From Cyanodermella asteris (Eukaryota > Ascomycota > Lecanoromycetes > Ostropales > Stictidaceae), in assembly GCA_900618795.1 (NCBI GenBank), contig UYJD01000016.1:248001-312000 (forward strand): a DNA stretch of 64,000 bases. Direction: 5' to 3'. Positions 21,556-31,284 of this stretch are shown here, piece by piece. Positions within the stretch are counted from its first letter, which is position 1; each line of letters opens with the position of its first letter. Below the pieces are notes generated by a model. That model had not been told where the DNA came from. It worked only from the letters and a program-made list of their open reading frames with translations, and searched no databases. A program made the translations under genes and the position numbers.

Positions 21556-22773
21556 ACACTGAGCGGAAGGGTGATAAGTGATTCTTCAAATGAGGATATG
21601 AACATGAGATGTGAATTGTTGGCCGTAGCTAGTGAGCACTGTGAATTGTCATTGTAGGTACTAAGCATCGTGTGAATGTATCCCTGACCCAGACGCGCCC
21701 AACGGCAACCAGAAGCAAGCGCAAACCTGGCTTTGGACTTCACGACTGCATGAGTGTGTCCGCTTTCGACGGAAAGATGTAGCCTGCTGGCCATGACTAC
21801 CTTACGTAGGAAACAGCCCAGCGTCGGAGAGCTATAAAGGGTTGTGCCAGCCATTGGTGCGTTCAAGTCTTCCTTTCGCATTCGCATGATGGCACATGAG
21901 CTGCCAGAGGGAGTCTCAACGGTTGCGAGAGGCCCAACATTGCGCTGATGGTATGCATCAGGTCGCGATGTATGAGGCGTCAAGACATTCCACGCTTCTG
22001 CTAAGGACGCTCGGACCGCAATCACATGTTGAAGCGATCGACGCGTTTCTTACTTTGGTTGCGTCGGCGCTTTCTTCCACGCGCACGACTCATTTTGCCG
22101 TCATCGTACATCCTCGCCTGTCAATGTGTGAAATCGGAAATGGCAAGAGCTCCGACTCCTGCGACGACTTCGACGTCTAATGAGCCTCTTCGGAGACGTG
22201 AAATCGCCGTGCGGCAGGAAGCGCGATCAGACTGCGTTTGAGATATTGATCTCCGATCCACCAAACGTTGCGAAGGATCGAAAACCCATATCATGCAACG
22301 GGTCTGAGCAGAGAGCGACCAGTGAGCTTCCTCCCAACAACCTGAGGATACCGGCAGGATTGGTATGGTGGATCTTCGAAACCTGTAGGATGAGGAGAAT
22401 GTGCTTGACCTGAACTCGCTTACCTGAGGACCGATACGCGAGCCCTTGACATGCTGTTAGAGCCTCGATCTGATGTCACGTATTGTCTTGACTTGCCCTG
22501 TCTGCACAATCCGCCTCGAGCATGTCCGTGTTGAAAAGTGCGGATGACTCGGAAAATAGTCGAGGCTGGAAGTCTATATAAACTACGTTTGTTCGCAAGC
22601 CTGTATCTATTCCTCGCCAGCAGTCCACACTCATTTGCAGCTTTGCCGGTCCAACAAACTTCGCAGGTCGAAGCATATCTACACTCTTTGCTTTGAAAGT
22701 AACTTCTCTCCCACGTTGTTGTGTCCTTGTCCTCGCAATCACTCGGCTTTTGAAAAAGGCAAACTTCCCGAAG
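21556..22773. other. Intergenic region upstream of the cutinase
   Basis: About 1.2 kb, no firm gene. Short ORFs on both strands disagree with each other. The last 250 bases form the cutinase promoter, with a TATA box at 22575-22582. Confidence 0.35.
22575..22582 (+). promoter_or_regulatory. TATA box of the cutinase gene
   Basis: TATATAAA about 190 bases before the cutinase ATG, a strong match in a position usual for inducible fungal genes with a moderate 5' UTR. Confidence 0.5.
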
Positions 22774-23930
22774 ATGCAGACTGTTACCATCGCCACAGCG
22801 CTCACCTTTGCCGGCTTGACAACCGCCGTGCCTATTACGGTTCTCACCTCTCGTGCATCCGGCTCCAGCTACAGCTCCGGCAGCACCGCAAACGATGTCA
22901 TCAATGGAGTCTGTGCGCCTCTAACTTTCATCTTTGCCCGCGGCACGTCCGAAGGTGGCAACGTCGGGACCGTGGTCGGCCCTGGTATGTGCCAAAACCT
23001 GATCAAAGATCTCGGTGCCAGCGGCGTCGCCTGCCAGGGTGTTGACTACGCCGCCAGCATCGCTGGCAACGCCAACATGGGAGCTGACGGCGGACCCACC
23101 ATGGCCAAGCTCGCAAAGCAGGCGCTCAGCCAGTGTCCGGATACGAAGCTCGCTCTGAGTGGATATTCCCAGGGTGCTATGGTCGTGCATAATGCGGTTG
23201 CGAGCCAGGGCCTGAATGCCGATAACGTGGCTGCCGTTGTGCTCTTCGGTGACCCCTGTGAGTAGTATTTGGGAAGAACACCTGTGATCCGTGTCGAGGT
23301 GGCTAACGATGTTTAGTGCTCGGCCAGAGCGTCGGCTCTGTGCCAGCCTCCAAGCTCAAGGAATACTGCGCTTTGGGCGATGGCGTCTGCGAAACCCACT
23401 CCTTCACTATCACGCCTGCGCACCTGTCGTACGGCAGCAATACCGCGGAAGCAGCATCCTGGATCGTATCTACCGTAGGTGCGAGCTCCAGCTTGAATGG
23501 TACCACTTCTAAGAGTGGGAATCCTACCGACACACCTACCACCACCAGCTCGACCGGTTCGTCCAGCGTTTCTGGATCTAACGGCGCTTCGGAGAGTGGA
23601 ACCGGTTCTTCAGGTCTAGGCGGATTCGGTGGTCTCGGACCTGGTGCGTTGACATCAAGCCTTGGATTTCTCGGCTCATCGATGGGCAGTGGTAGCGGTC
23701 TTCCGGTCCCCTCGGGTTTGGGCTCGCTGGGCAGTGGCAGCTCTGGTCTCGGAGACCTGGGTTCCCTGACTGGTAGTGGAAGCAGCCTGCCGACTAGTCT
23801 TGGTTCGCTAAGCAGTGGTAGCAGTGGTCTCGGAGGCCTCTCTGGACTCGGCTCCACTGGCACTGGCTTCGGTGCTAGCGGCTTGTCTGGTCTTAGTGGA
23901 CTGGGCAGTGTCATGAAGCGAGATGCTTGA
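22774..23930 (+). CDS. Secreted cutinase with Gly/Ser-rich C-terminal tail
   Basis: Two exons, 22774-23257 and 23317-23930 (59-nt intron, GTGAGT...GTTTAG), 365 aa. A signal peptide (MQTVTIATALTFAGLTTAVP) is followed by a cutinase (CE5) serine hydrolase that should cleave cutin or other polyester bonds outside the cell. Catalytic Ser132 lies in GYSQGA, Asp183 in CALGDGVC and His197 in PAHLSY. FARGTSEGG forms the oxyanion side, and paired Cys are in place. Residues about 217-358 are a low-complexity Ser/Gly/Leu/Thr tail made of repeating GSGSSGLG and LGSL units, unlike classic 210-230-aa cutinases. It may act as a spacer or surface adhesion segment; no hydrophobic GPI signal follows (ends MKRDA). 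A TATA box lies upstream. Confidence 0.93.
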
Positions 23931-24473
23931 AGATCTCCAGGAACTGGGTATTGTGGCATGGGTTGGTAATGTTTTGTCTTGACGACGGGATGGTGAGATG
24001 TTCTCTCTGAATTGGACTCGTCCTTCTATATTCTGCTTCAGCTGGACCTGACGATTTGAGACTACAAATCCCGTATGAACATGAGCGTATCGCTGGACAT
24101 TGAGCCGCAGTTAAAGCAATAAAAGGATTTGTTGCACATGGAATCATCGCCAATGTAAGAACAATTTCTGGCAGTCTACATTTTTTCTAGTCGACACAGG
24201 ACATCTGTCAGCGACTACAAAGACTTTAGAGTTTGATATGATGAAAAAAAAGCGACCGAGACACTTATGGAGATCGTGTAGGTAATGAAGGAACATGTAT
24301 TCGCGTTGAAGACCGGCTTCGTCAAGTGAAAGGCTGAAACGCTGGAGTCTAACAAAGAAGAAACCTTTGAGAAATATCAGACAAAGAAGATCAAGCAAGG
24401 GGCACAGGTAGCTCCGAAATTCAGAGACGGTACCTACCGAAACCCTGATCTGGAGATCTCACCTCAAACGAAC
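23931..24473. other. Convergent 3' intergenic region
   Basis: About 540 bases between the cutinase stop and the disordered-protein stop. AT-richer than its neighbours, with poly-A-like runs (about 24240). No gene seen. Confidence 0.35.
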
Positions 24474-26456
24474 TTACTCATCCTCCCACTTCGTCCTCAA
24501 AGCATCAGTCTCTGGTCCATAAGCATCAATGATATTAGCCACAGTATCGTGGTTTCTACCTTTCGGCCGCGCAGGCACCCTCCCGCTCACACTCAAAGCT
24601 CGATTCAACCCCAGTAGCTGCTGCTCCGTAACTCCATGCTGGCCCGAAAGCCTCTTCAGATCCTGCTGCATCGTCGACTGCCGGATCTTGTCCAGACCGG
24701 GAATGTCGACCTTCGGCATTTCAGTCAGCACCAGCCGGGTATCCGTCTCCCAAACCGTCTTGTTCGCGTTCGGCGCCGGCGCCGGCGCCGGGCGAGTCGG
24801 CTGCGGCCTCGGCGATTGCTGCGCAGAAACTTGACCGGGCACGAACGTCGGCGCTCCGGCCGCTCGAGTCACGAACGGGTTGTCGTGCGTGAGACGGTAA
24901 GGGTTCGCGTCGCGGAGCTTGCTGGCCTCTTTTTCCGCCTGCATCTTTTGCCAGTTGGCGGAGATGCGCGGGTTGACGTACCCTTCACCATCATCGCGCA
25001 CGACGTGCTGGCTTTGCTTGGCTGTCGGCGCACGCTCGCGCTGGCGATCGTACCGGTTTCCGTACTTTGAGGGAATGGAAGGGACGGCCGGCTCGTTGCG
25101 GATGGAGAGGCGTTTGAGTTCGTCTTCGGGGTAGACGCTGCTGGCGGCCCGGGGCCGGTAGGCTGCGGTGGAGGAGGAACCTTGTTCGGGGACTTCGATC
25201 GGGTTTTGTGGACGTCTCTCGCAGGAGGGCGAGGCTTCCTTCTCGCTGCGATGGCGGCGATGGCGGTGTTCTCGGTCCTCCCGGCGTTCGCGGTGCTTGC
25301 GGCGTTCACGGTCTTCACGAGGCTCCTGCTGTTTCATCTGCCTGTGTGCAGTGCCTGATTCTCGTCGTCGAAGCTTAGACTCGTCGAGTCCTGATGGCCA
25401 CGGTGTGCTCGGCTCCTCCACGGGCTTGACATGGTCGACATGACCATACGAAGACTTGTGCCTAGTCCTAGAAGCCTCCCTATGGCGGCGAGCGTCCTTG
25501 ACATTCAACTTTTCGTAGGTGTGAGTCTCTTCGTTGAAGTACACCTGCTGATCGAGGTCATGGCGTCGCCGTACACGGCTTCCATCTCGACTCTTATTGG
25601 GTTCATACGGCTTGGGAAAGATGCCTCGCTTGCGGAGGGTTACGCGCTCGTATTCACGGTTGCTCATCTTCTCGTACTTGACCGGACCGGAGCCGGGAGG
25701 GGCTGCGATCTTCCACTTTGCATCCCTGCTGTCCCACCACCAGTCGCTTGAAAGGTCATGGTCTAAGGGAGCGCCTTGAGCCCGGCGTGGGTCGATGTAC
25801 TCTGCTGGTGGTGCGCGCTGAGGGCGTTCATCTTTTGCAGGGGCTTCGATGCCGCTCGGCCAGAGTGTGTTGCGCCACAAGTCATCGTCCGAGGAGTCTT
25901 CCTTTGCAGCCCTTTCTCGGGATCGAGACGATGGCATATACTGATAAGCCTTGGCGTTCTGAGGTGTGTACTTCGCCTCTGGTTGATGTGCCTTGCGCTT
26001 GTCATCATGTGATCGGCTGTGCTGGGAAGTGTTCCGTGCTTCAGAATCACGTCGTCGCCGTCTCCGACCTCGATCATCATCATTCGCAGGCCCATGTCGT
26101 GATGGAGGTGCCTTAGCTAGAGCCTGGGTGAAAGCTGCCATACTCATTGGACGTTTGCCCTCCTGAGTAGAGTTTCTCACTTCGGCCTGCTCATTGCTGA
26201 CACGGTTCCTGCTCAAAGATCGCTTCATGGCGGACCACATGCGCGAAATACTGCTGCGTCGTCGCTGCTTTTGTAGGGGGTCGAAATGCTCGCCTTGTTC
26301 TTGGCGAATCTGTGTCAGCGTCTTCATGTCATCTGGTCCTCGAATCTGCTGTTGAGATCCGAATTCAAGGGGCCTGTTGATTTGCACGTGGGAACGGTCA
26401 ACGTCCCAACGTGTGCGTGAATGGTCGCGTGCCTTGGAAGAACGTCGGTGCTCCAT
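24474..26456 (-). CDS. Large disordered Arg/Glu-rich protein, unknown function
   Basis: Single-exon frame of 660 aa, started at MEHRRSSKARDHSRTRWD; the frame opens 31 codons earlier, but those residues look like UTR. Almost the whole protein is charged and disordered: RRRRRRDSEA near residue 135, a run of ERRKHRERREDREHRHRRHR around residue 400, and a Pro/Ala hinge PTRPAPAPAPNAN encoded by a GCC/GGC triplet repeat (about 24768-24790). Short ordered blocks are SSDWWWDSRDAKWKIAAP and, near the C-terminus, MPKVDIPGLDKIRQSTMQQD and KGRNHDTVANIIDAYGPE. The last two look conserved. The SR-like composition suggests a nuclear or RNA-associated or cytoskeletal scaffold, but I recognise no family. Confidence 0.7.
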   Translation of the reverse strand: MEHRRSSKARDHSRTRWDVDRSHVQINRPLEFGSQQQIRGPDDMKTLTQIRQEQGEHFDPLQKQRRRSSISRMWSAMKRSLSRNRVSNEQAEVRNSTQEGKRPMSMAAFTQALAKAPPSRHGPANDDDRGRRRRRRDSEARNTSQHSRSHDDKRKAHQPEAKYTPQNAKAYQYMPSSRSRERAAKEDSSDDDLWRNTLWPSGIEAPAKDERPQRAPPAEYIDPRRAQGAPLDHDLSSDWWWDSRDAKWKIAAPPGSGPVKYEKMSNREYERVTLRKRGIFPKPYEPNKSRDGSRVRRRHDLDQQVYFNEETHTYEKLNVKDARRHREASRTRHKSSYGHVDHVKPVEEPSTPWPSGLDESKLRRRESGTAHRQMKQQEPREDRERRKHRERREDREHRHRRHRSEKEASPSCERRPQNPIEVPEQGSSSTAAYRPRAASSVYPEDELKRLSIRNEPAVPSIPSKYGNRYDRQRERAPTAKQSQHVVRDDGEGYVNPRISANWQKMQAEKEASKLRDANPYRLTHDNPFVTRAAGAPTFVPGQVSAQQSPRPQPTRPAPAPAPNANKTVWETDTRLVLTEMPKVDIPGLDKIRQSTMQQDLKRLSGQHGVTEQQLLGLNRALSVSGRVPARPKGRNHDTVANIIDAYGPETDALRTKWEDE

Positions 26457-26969
26457 TTGTAAAATTATTGAAAACGATAATGGCAGAGTCAACGCTGAGG
26501 TGGTATGCGCGACTGAGGCAGCCCGGTTATGAGGGTGTTGGCGGTGCATTTTGGGGATTTATCTCGAGGAAGAAGACTGCGACAATCATGCTGTTGCAAT
26601 ACGTCAAGAAGCATCCTGTGTCTCTGTGTCGCCACACAGCGCACAGTTCAAAGAATCTCCACCGCATCACAATTAAAGACTCGGCTCCTTGTGTATTGAC
26701 ATACACATTTCTTTGTTTTGCGCAGAGCCAAGGCTAGCTCTGGGGCACATGGAAACAGTTCAGCATTATAGAGTTCATTCGAATTGGCCTTGGGCCGATA
26801 TGGAATCATACATGAGAAATTAACATCTTTTGGGGATGCTGTCAAGGCTTGCGAAATGCTGCCATGAAACAAATAAGCTCCCGACACTGGGTCGCACCAA
26901 GTAAAGTTAAAACAACAGCGTCCCAAAGGAGGCAGTCAGCAGCCCTTCCATTACACATGGGTGCCCTCA
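26457..26969. other. Intergenic region
   Basis: About 510 bases with only noise-like ORFs; promoter of the disordered-protein gene and 3' UTR of the wall-protein gene. Confidence 0.35.
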
Positions 26970-27800
26970 TTACAAAGCGTAGACCACTACGGCAACAGCG
27001 GCGAGCAATGTGCCGCACATTGAGAGAACTGGTCTGGAACCGGCACCTTCAGGGATGGGACTCGAAGGGACATAGCCAGTGCCGTTGCCGGAGGCAGACG
27101 AACCGTTCGTGGCAAGGTCGACTGAGTTAGTGACGGTCGCAGCTGGCGGTGTAGAAACAACTGTAGTGTCCTCTTCTGGGGATCCCTCGCCCGGAGAAGA
27201 GCCGGCTGGCGATTTAGGAGCCGAAGAGCCTTCTGCGGGAGAGCTGCCAGCCGGCGATTCGGGAGCATACGATCCCTCTGCAGGGGCGGCTGGGGCTGGG
27301 GAGCCTGCAGCTGGAGCAGGAGCACCGGGAGCGGTTGGTGCTGAAGTCGGAGCGGCAGCTGGAGCAGTCGGTCCGGCGGTCTGAGCTGGAACAGTGAGAG
27401 TCGCAGATCCGCCTTCGCATGCGCAGGTGGTGACGGTGGTAGTGAACCCTGCCGGCATGTGCGTCGAAGGCAGAGGCTGGCCAACAGACTCTGAAGGGCA
27501 GGGCTCAGTGACAGTGTAGGTGGCAGGCGTAAGTGTTGAGCCAGTGGGGCAGACGTTGAGGAACACAGTCGTGTAGGTGGTCAAGACACCCGACATGGTC
27601 GCTGGGGGCTTGCCTCCGGAGCAGATCTCGCAGACCTCGCTGATGATGGTTGCGGTGGTTGTTGATGAGATGGGTGCCGGGGCGGTGGATGCCGAGCCAG
27701 AGCAGATATCGGTGTAGGCAGTGATGGTTGTGTAGGAAGTGCTGCCTTGCGCGAGAGCAACGGCGGCAAATGCTGCCGGGAGCATCTGTGTTGTCTTCAT
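26970..27800 (-). CDS. GPI-type Ser/Thr/Pro-rich cell-wall protein
   Basis: A 276-aa single-exon protein. Signal peptide MKTTQMLPAAFAAVALAQG; then a Thr-rich, six-Cys region of beta-type repeats (SYTTITAYTDICSG, VLTTYTTVFLNVCP, TYTVTEPCPS, TTTVTTCACEGG). Next comes a Pro/Ala/Ser low-complexity stalk including two near-identical SPAGSSP.EGS units. It closes with NGSSASGNGTGYVP (N-glycosylation sites), a short spacer and a hydrophobic end MCGTLLAAVAVVVYAL. Signal peptide plus Ser/Thr stalk plus C-terminal hydrophobic tail is the standard architecture of GPI-anchored fungal wall proteins, so I infer attachment to membrane or wall glucan. No enzyme motif is present. TATAAG lies about 180 bases upstream. 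Confidence 0.82.
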   Translation of the reverse strand: MKTTQMLPAAFAAVALAQGSTSYTTITAYTDICSGSASTAPAPISSTTTATIISEVCEICSGGKPPATMSGVLTTYTTVFLNVCPTGSTLTPATYTVTEPCPSESVGQPLPSTHMPAGFTTTVTTCACEGGSATLTVPAQTAGPTAPAAAPTSAPTAPGAPAPAAGSPAPAAPAEGSYAPESPAGSSPAEGSSAPKSPAGSSPGEGSPEEDTTVVSTPPAATVTNSVDLATNGSSASGNGTGYVPSSPIPEGAGSRPVLSMCGTLLAAVAVVVYAL

Positions 27801-27977
27801 TGTTTCTTGTGTTCAACGATTACTCTGAGTAGAGGTTGGTGATGCTCTAGAAAGAGTCAAGTAATAGCGAGTGAGGGACTAAGACTGCTAGAGCAAGAAG
27901 CAAAGCGGGAAACGTTTGAACGTAAAGAATGAATGCTTGGAGAAGCGAGAAAGGCTGCATCTGGACATTGGAGTACG

Positions 27978-27983
27978 CTTATA
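27978..27983 (-). promoter_or_regulatory. TATA-like box of the GPI wall-protein gene
   Basis: TATAAG on the minus strand roughly 180 bases before the ATG at 27800. Confidence 0.35.
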
Positions 27984-28964
27984 ATAAGAGGCTGGAGGGC
28001 TGGTTGTTGTTGCCGCGTGCGCGAGCTGCATTCCACAGCAGAGATCTTGGAATCCACCACGAACGCGGCGACCAGCCCATAGCGACGGCTGCAATCTAAC
28101 TCTGCGCCACGGCACGGGCTTCCATGGTTTTACAGTCTCTTTGACAGTTCCGCTTTCAGCCCGGTGCTAGGCCATCGCGGCAAGAGCGTCAAGTCGTGGC
28201 AATGTCCTCACCACTGGGCGGCGTGTCTTGAAACAAACATTGAGAGGACGTCAGATTGGCCACCGAGCACACGTCAACAGTATGAAGCACTAATGACAAA
28301 AGTAGCTAGTAGAAATGACCTCAAGCATCAAACATTAATTTGCAGAAGGGGCTTATTACCTACACATCTGTGCCAAGATTGCTGGATAACCACAATCCGC
28401 CAGTAACTATGGACCGCGACGTGGGACAAGAGGTTATCTCAACAATTAAGATTGGTGACTGCACTATACTGGCCGTACCTCGGCAGGCCAGCAAAGCTGC
28501 TCGGCCTGTTCTGGGTCAAGGCTTGCCCGATTGTAGATCCCGATGCCATCAAGCTGAGTCGAATTCAGACAGGTCGGATGTAGAACAGAGCTTAAGCCTC
28601 AAGAATGTCCTGGGAAGGTGGCACGTGGGCATGAATAGACCCGGGAGCCAGAGACGCAGTGCATGTTGACAAGATGCCATTCCTGAGATGCGTTCCTGGC
28701 CGCATTACCAGGACGCGCCATTAGCGTTGGCCGGTAAACTCGTGGTATTACAGCCGACAATGGCATGAATTTGTGCCTGAAAATTTTGGCTTGTATCCTT
28801 TCATCGACATCCGCCCCCCATCGCCCTCACTCAAGAGGACCCAACGGAGGGTAGACTTCCTATCCAGGTAGTGGTTCATCTACAGAACGCTGTCCCGAGG
28901 GACATGGCAGCACAAAGCTGTAGAGGCAACTAAGTGCTGTGGCTGTTCTGATGCTTTTTTGATC

Positions 28965-28997
28965 TGAAGAGAAAAAAGAGAAGAAGAGAAGAAGCCG
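28965..28997 (+). repeat. Purine-rich low-complexity tract
   Basis: A GAAGAGAAAAAAGAGAAGAA-type run about 240 bases upstream of the DPH2 start. Such tracts are often nucleosome-poor promoter elements; this role is inferred. Confidence 0.5.
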
Positions 28998-29237
28998 CAG
29001 CTTTTGGGAACTGAATTTGACGGCCGCGACGCGCTGCGCCGCTTCCGGTTAGTGCGTCACGTGAGGCCGCGGTCTGCGTGCCCGCCGTCAGCACGGTGCA
29101 TATTCAATGTCCGTCAGGCGAATCGTCCGCCGTCGGCTCCACCATGAAAGTTTGAAGATCTGAAAATGAAGATCTGATAATTTACATAAGACGTGTTTGG
29201 CTGTAACGACTCTCCTTTGTCAACTCCCTCTCAGAAC

Positions 29238-30965
29238 ATGGCTATCCCCGTCGGCCCTCCAAGCGTTGCACCAGTCCTGTCTACCCCAGATACCCAGATC
29301 TTCGACACTTATACTCCTGCCCCACCCACTCATAGCACTCTCTCTGATGAAGCCTTGACGGTTCGCTACGAGATACAGAGAACAATCCAGGAAATCAGGG
29401 CACGAAAATGGAGACGGATTGCCTTGCAGTTCCCAGATCATATGCTCCCAGATGCTCCAAGAGTGTTTGAACTTCTTCGAGACAAGCTGCGTAGTCTTCC
29501 CCGAACTCAAGATGAAGATGTGCATGTCCCTGTGGAAGAGTTGGAGCACGAGGTCAAAGCCTTGGACTTGTCTCAGGAAGGAGACAAGAGTAAGAGACCC
29601 ACAGCTGTCCTTCCTGATGTTCCGGCGGAGCGACTCTACATCCTTGGAGATACCTCTTACGGTGCCTGCTGCGTGGATGAGATCGCGGCCGAGCACGTTT
29701 CGGCAGATGTTGTCGTCCATTATGGCAGAGCTTGCTTGACGCCAACAGCAAGGTTACCTGTACTACACATCTTCACAGAACATTCCTTGGATCTACCGGC
29801 GGTCAAGTCTGCTTTCAAAACGGCATTTCCTGCCAAATCCGACAAAATCCTGCTAGCTGCCGACGTGACTTACGACAGTCATGTCTCCAAAGTGCACGCG
29901 GAACTAATTGGCGAAGGCTACTCAAACATTTTCGTAACGTCTATTGTCCATGATCCGTCCTCCATTATTCCCAACCGCACTACTCCTTCTGATCTGCCTG
30001 AACCAGACGAGGGTCAGTCGCCGCTGCGAGACTGGAAGCTGTTCTATATTTCACAACCACCTGCTTCTCTACTCCTAACGCTTACCTCGCGCGTCGAGTC
30101 CATAGAGATTTATCCAACGACCGATGCCAATGACACAAATCCAAGTACTACCACAACTCCGGCTCGCTCGATGCCCCTGCTTCGACGTCGTTACGCGCTA
30201 CTGACACGGCTACGGACAGCCTCTATCATCGGCATACTGGTCAACACGCTGTCCGCCTCTTCCACCTTGCCACTGGTATCGCGGCTGCGAAGCATGATAG
30301 CGGAAGCGGGCAAAAAAAGCTACACGGTCGTCGTTGGCAAAGTCAACGCAGCGAAACTCGCCAACTTTGCCGAGATCGACGGTTGGGTGGTGGTTGGATG
30401 CTGGGAGAGCAGTCTTCTGGATGACGAAGAGGGACGAGGAGGCTCAGGCTGGTGGAAGCCGTGCGTTACACCTTGGGAGCTGGAACTGGCTTTGGGCGAG
30501 GAAGGCTCTTGGAGAGGGAACTGGTCTGCTTTGATCGACGTCAGTAGCCAAGCGCAGACGTCTCAAAAGCATACCGAAGCCGGCGCCGAAGTCTCAACGA
30601 ACGGAGGAGAAGATGTGTCGGTCTCCAATAATGGCGAAACTTTGCAAGACGAGGAAGAGGATGAGCCTCCAGAGTTTGATCTGAGGACGGGTCGCTACAT
30701 TTCGAACACGAGACCGATGCGGGCCGCAAGAGAGATCTCCTCTCGGACAGCACAAAGCGGCAATGCTTTGGTGCGAAGGGCAAAGAACGATTTGGCGGTC
30801 ATCAACGGTGAGGCTTCGCCTGGTGCAGCCTTTCTGCGAGAGAAACGTACATGGACAGGTCTTGGTAGTGACTTCGAGATAGCATACGAACAAGAGGCAG
30901 GTTCTCAAATCGAGGAAGGACGCAAGGGTGTCGCAAGAGGCTATACAGAAGAAGGAAAGCAATGA
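29238..30965 (+). CDS. dph2: Diphthamide biosynthesis protein 2
   Basis: Single exon, 575 aa, started at the ATG at 29238 (MAIPVGPPSVAPVLSTPD); the open frame begins a little earlier with a GTG. Dph2 pairs with the radical-SAM-like Dph1 to transfer the 3-amino-3-carboxypropyl group of AdoMet to a His of elongation factor 2, the first step of diphthamide synthesis in the cytosol. Family marks: YEIQRTIQEIRARKWRRIAL and QFPDHMLPDA near the N-terminus, and LYILGDTSYGACCVDEIAAE, with the Cys used for the iron-sulfur cluster or its structural remnant. Further on are VVVHYGRACLTPT, KAYTVV-type KSYTVVVGKVNAAKLANFAE and CVTPWELELALG. A Glu-rich, acidic C-terminal extension follows. Convergent with the capping gene. 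Confidence 0.92.
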   Translation: MAIPVGPPSVAPVLSTPDTQIFDTYTPAPPTHSTLSDEALTVRYEIQRTIQEIRARKWRRIALQFPDHMLPDAPRVFELLRDKLRSLPRTQDEDVHVPVEELEHEVKALDLSQEGDKSKRPTAVLPDVPAERLYILGDTSYGACCVDEIAAEHVSADVVVHYGRACLTPTARLPVLHIFTEHSLDLPAVKSAFKTAFPAKSDKILLAADVTYDSHVSKVHAELIGEGYSNIFVTSIVHDPSSIIPNRTTPSDLPEPDEGQSPLRDWKLFYISQPPASLLLTLTSRVESIEIYPTTDANDTNPSTTTTPARSMPLLRRRYALLTRLRTASIIGILVNTLSASSTLPLVSRLRSMIAEAGKKSYTVVVGKVNAAKLANFAEIDGWVVVGCWESSLLDDEEGRGGSGWWKPCVTPWELELALGEEGSWRGNWSALIDVSSQAQTSQKHTEAGAEVSTNGGEDVSVSNNGETLQDEEEDEPPEFDLRTGRYISNTRPMRAAREISSRTAQSGNALVRRAKNDLAVINGEASPGAAFLREKRTWTGLGSDFEIAYEQEAGSQIEEGRKGVARGYTEEGKQ

Positions 30966-31284
30966 CAGGAGAATTGAATGCTTCACTAATCGCCACCCGT
31001 CAGGGCCAAAAGAGCTCTCGCAGCGAGTATATATTTCATCCCAAGAGCCATCCAAAGCCACGGTATTTCAAATGCAAGAACGCCTTCACCGATTCTGGGT
31101 ATCACTTTTTGTCCGTCCTGTCGTCCCACAACGCCGGTGAAAATACAAAGTCCTTGGTGACGCTCAAGTGTGCCATGTTGGAGGCCAGGCTTCGGATCAG
31201 CTACTTCGGGTGCCTGCAGACATTCACAGCGAATGACCTGCTACTGCGATCTGGCCTCACGTCGTCTGATCGGTTCACCCATTC
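30966..31284. other. Convergent 3' intergenic region
   Basis: About 320 bases between the DPH2 and CET1 stop codons; 3' UTRs, no gene seen. Confidence 0.4.

Larger units (their letters stand above)
27801..29237. other. Divergent intergenic region
   Basis: About 1.4 kb between the divergent wall-protein and DPH2 genes. A TATAAG (27978-27983, minus strand) serves the wall-protein gene; a purine-rich tract lies near 28965-28997. No gene supported. Confidence 0.4.
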
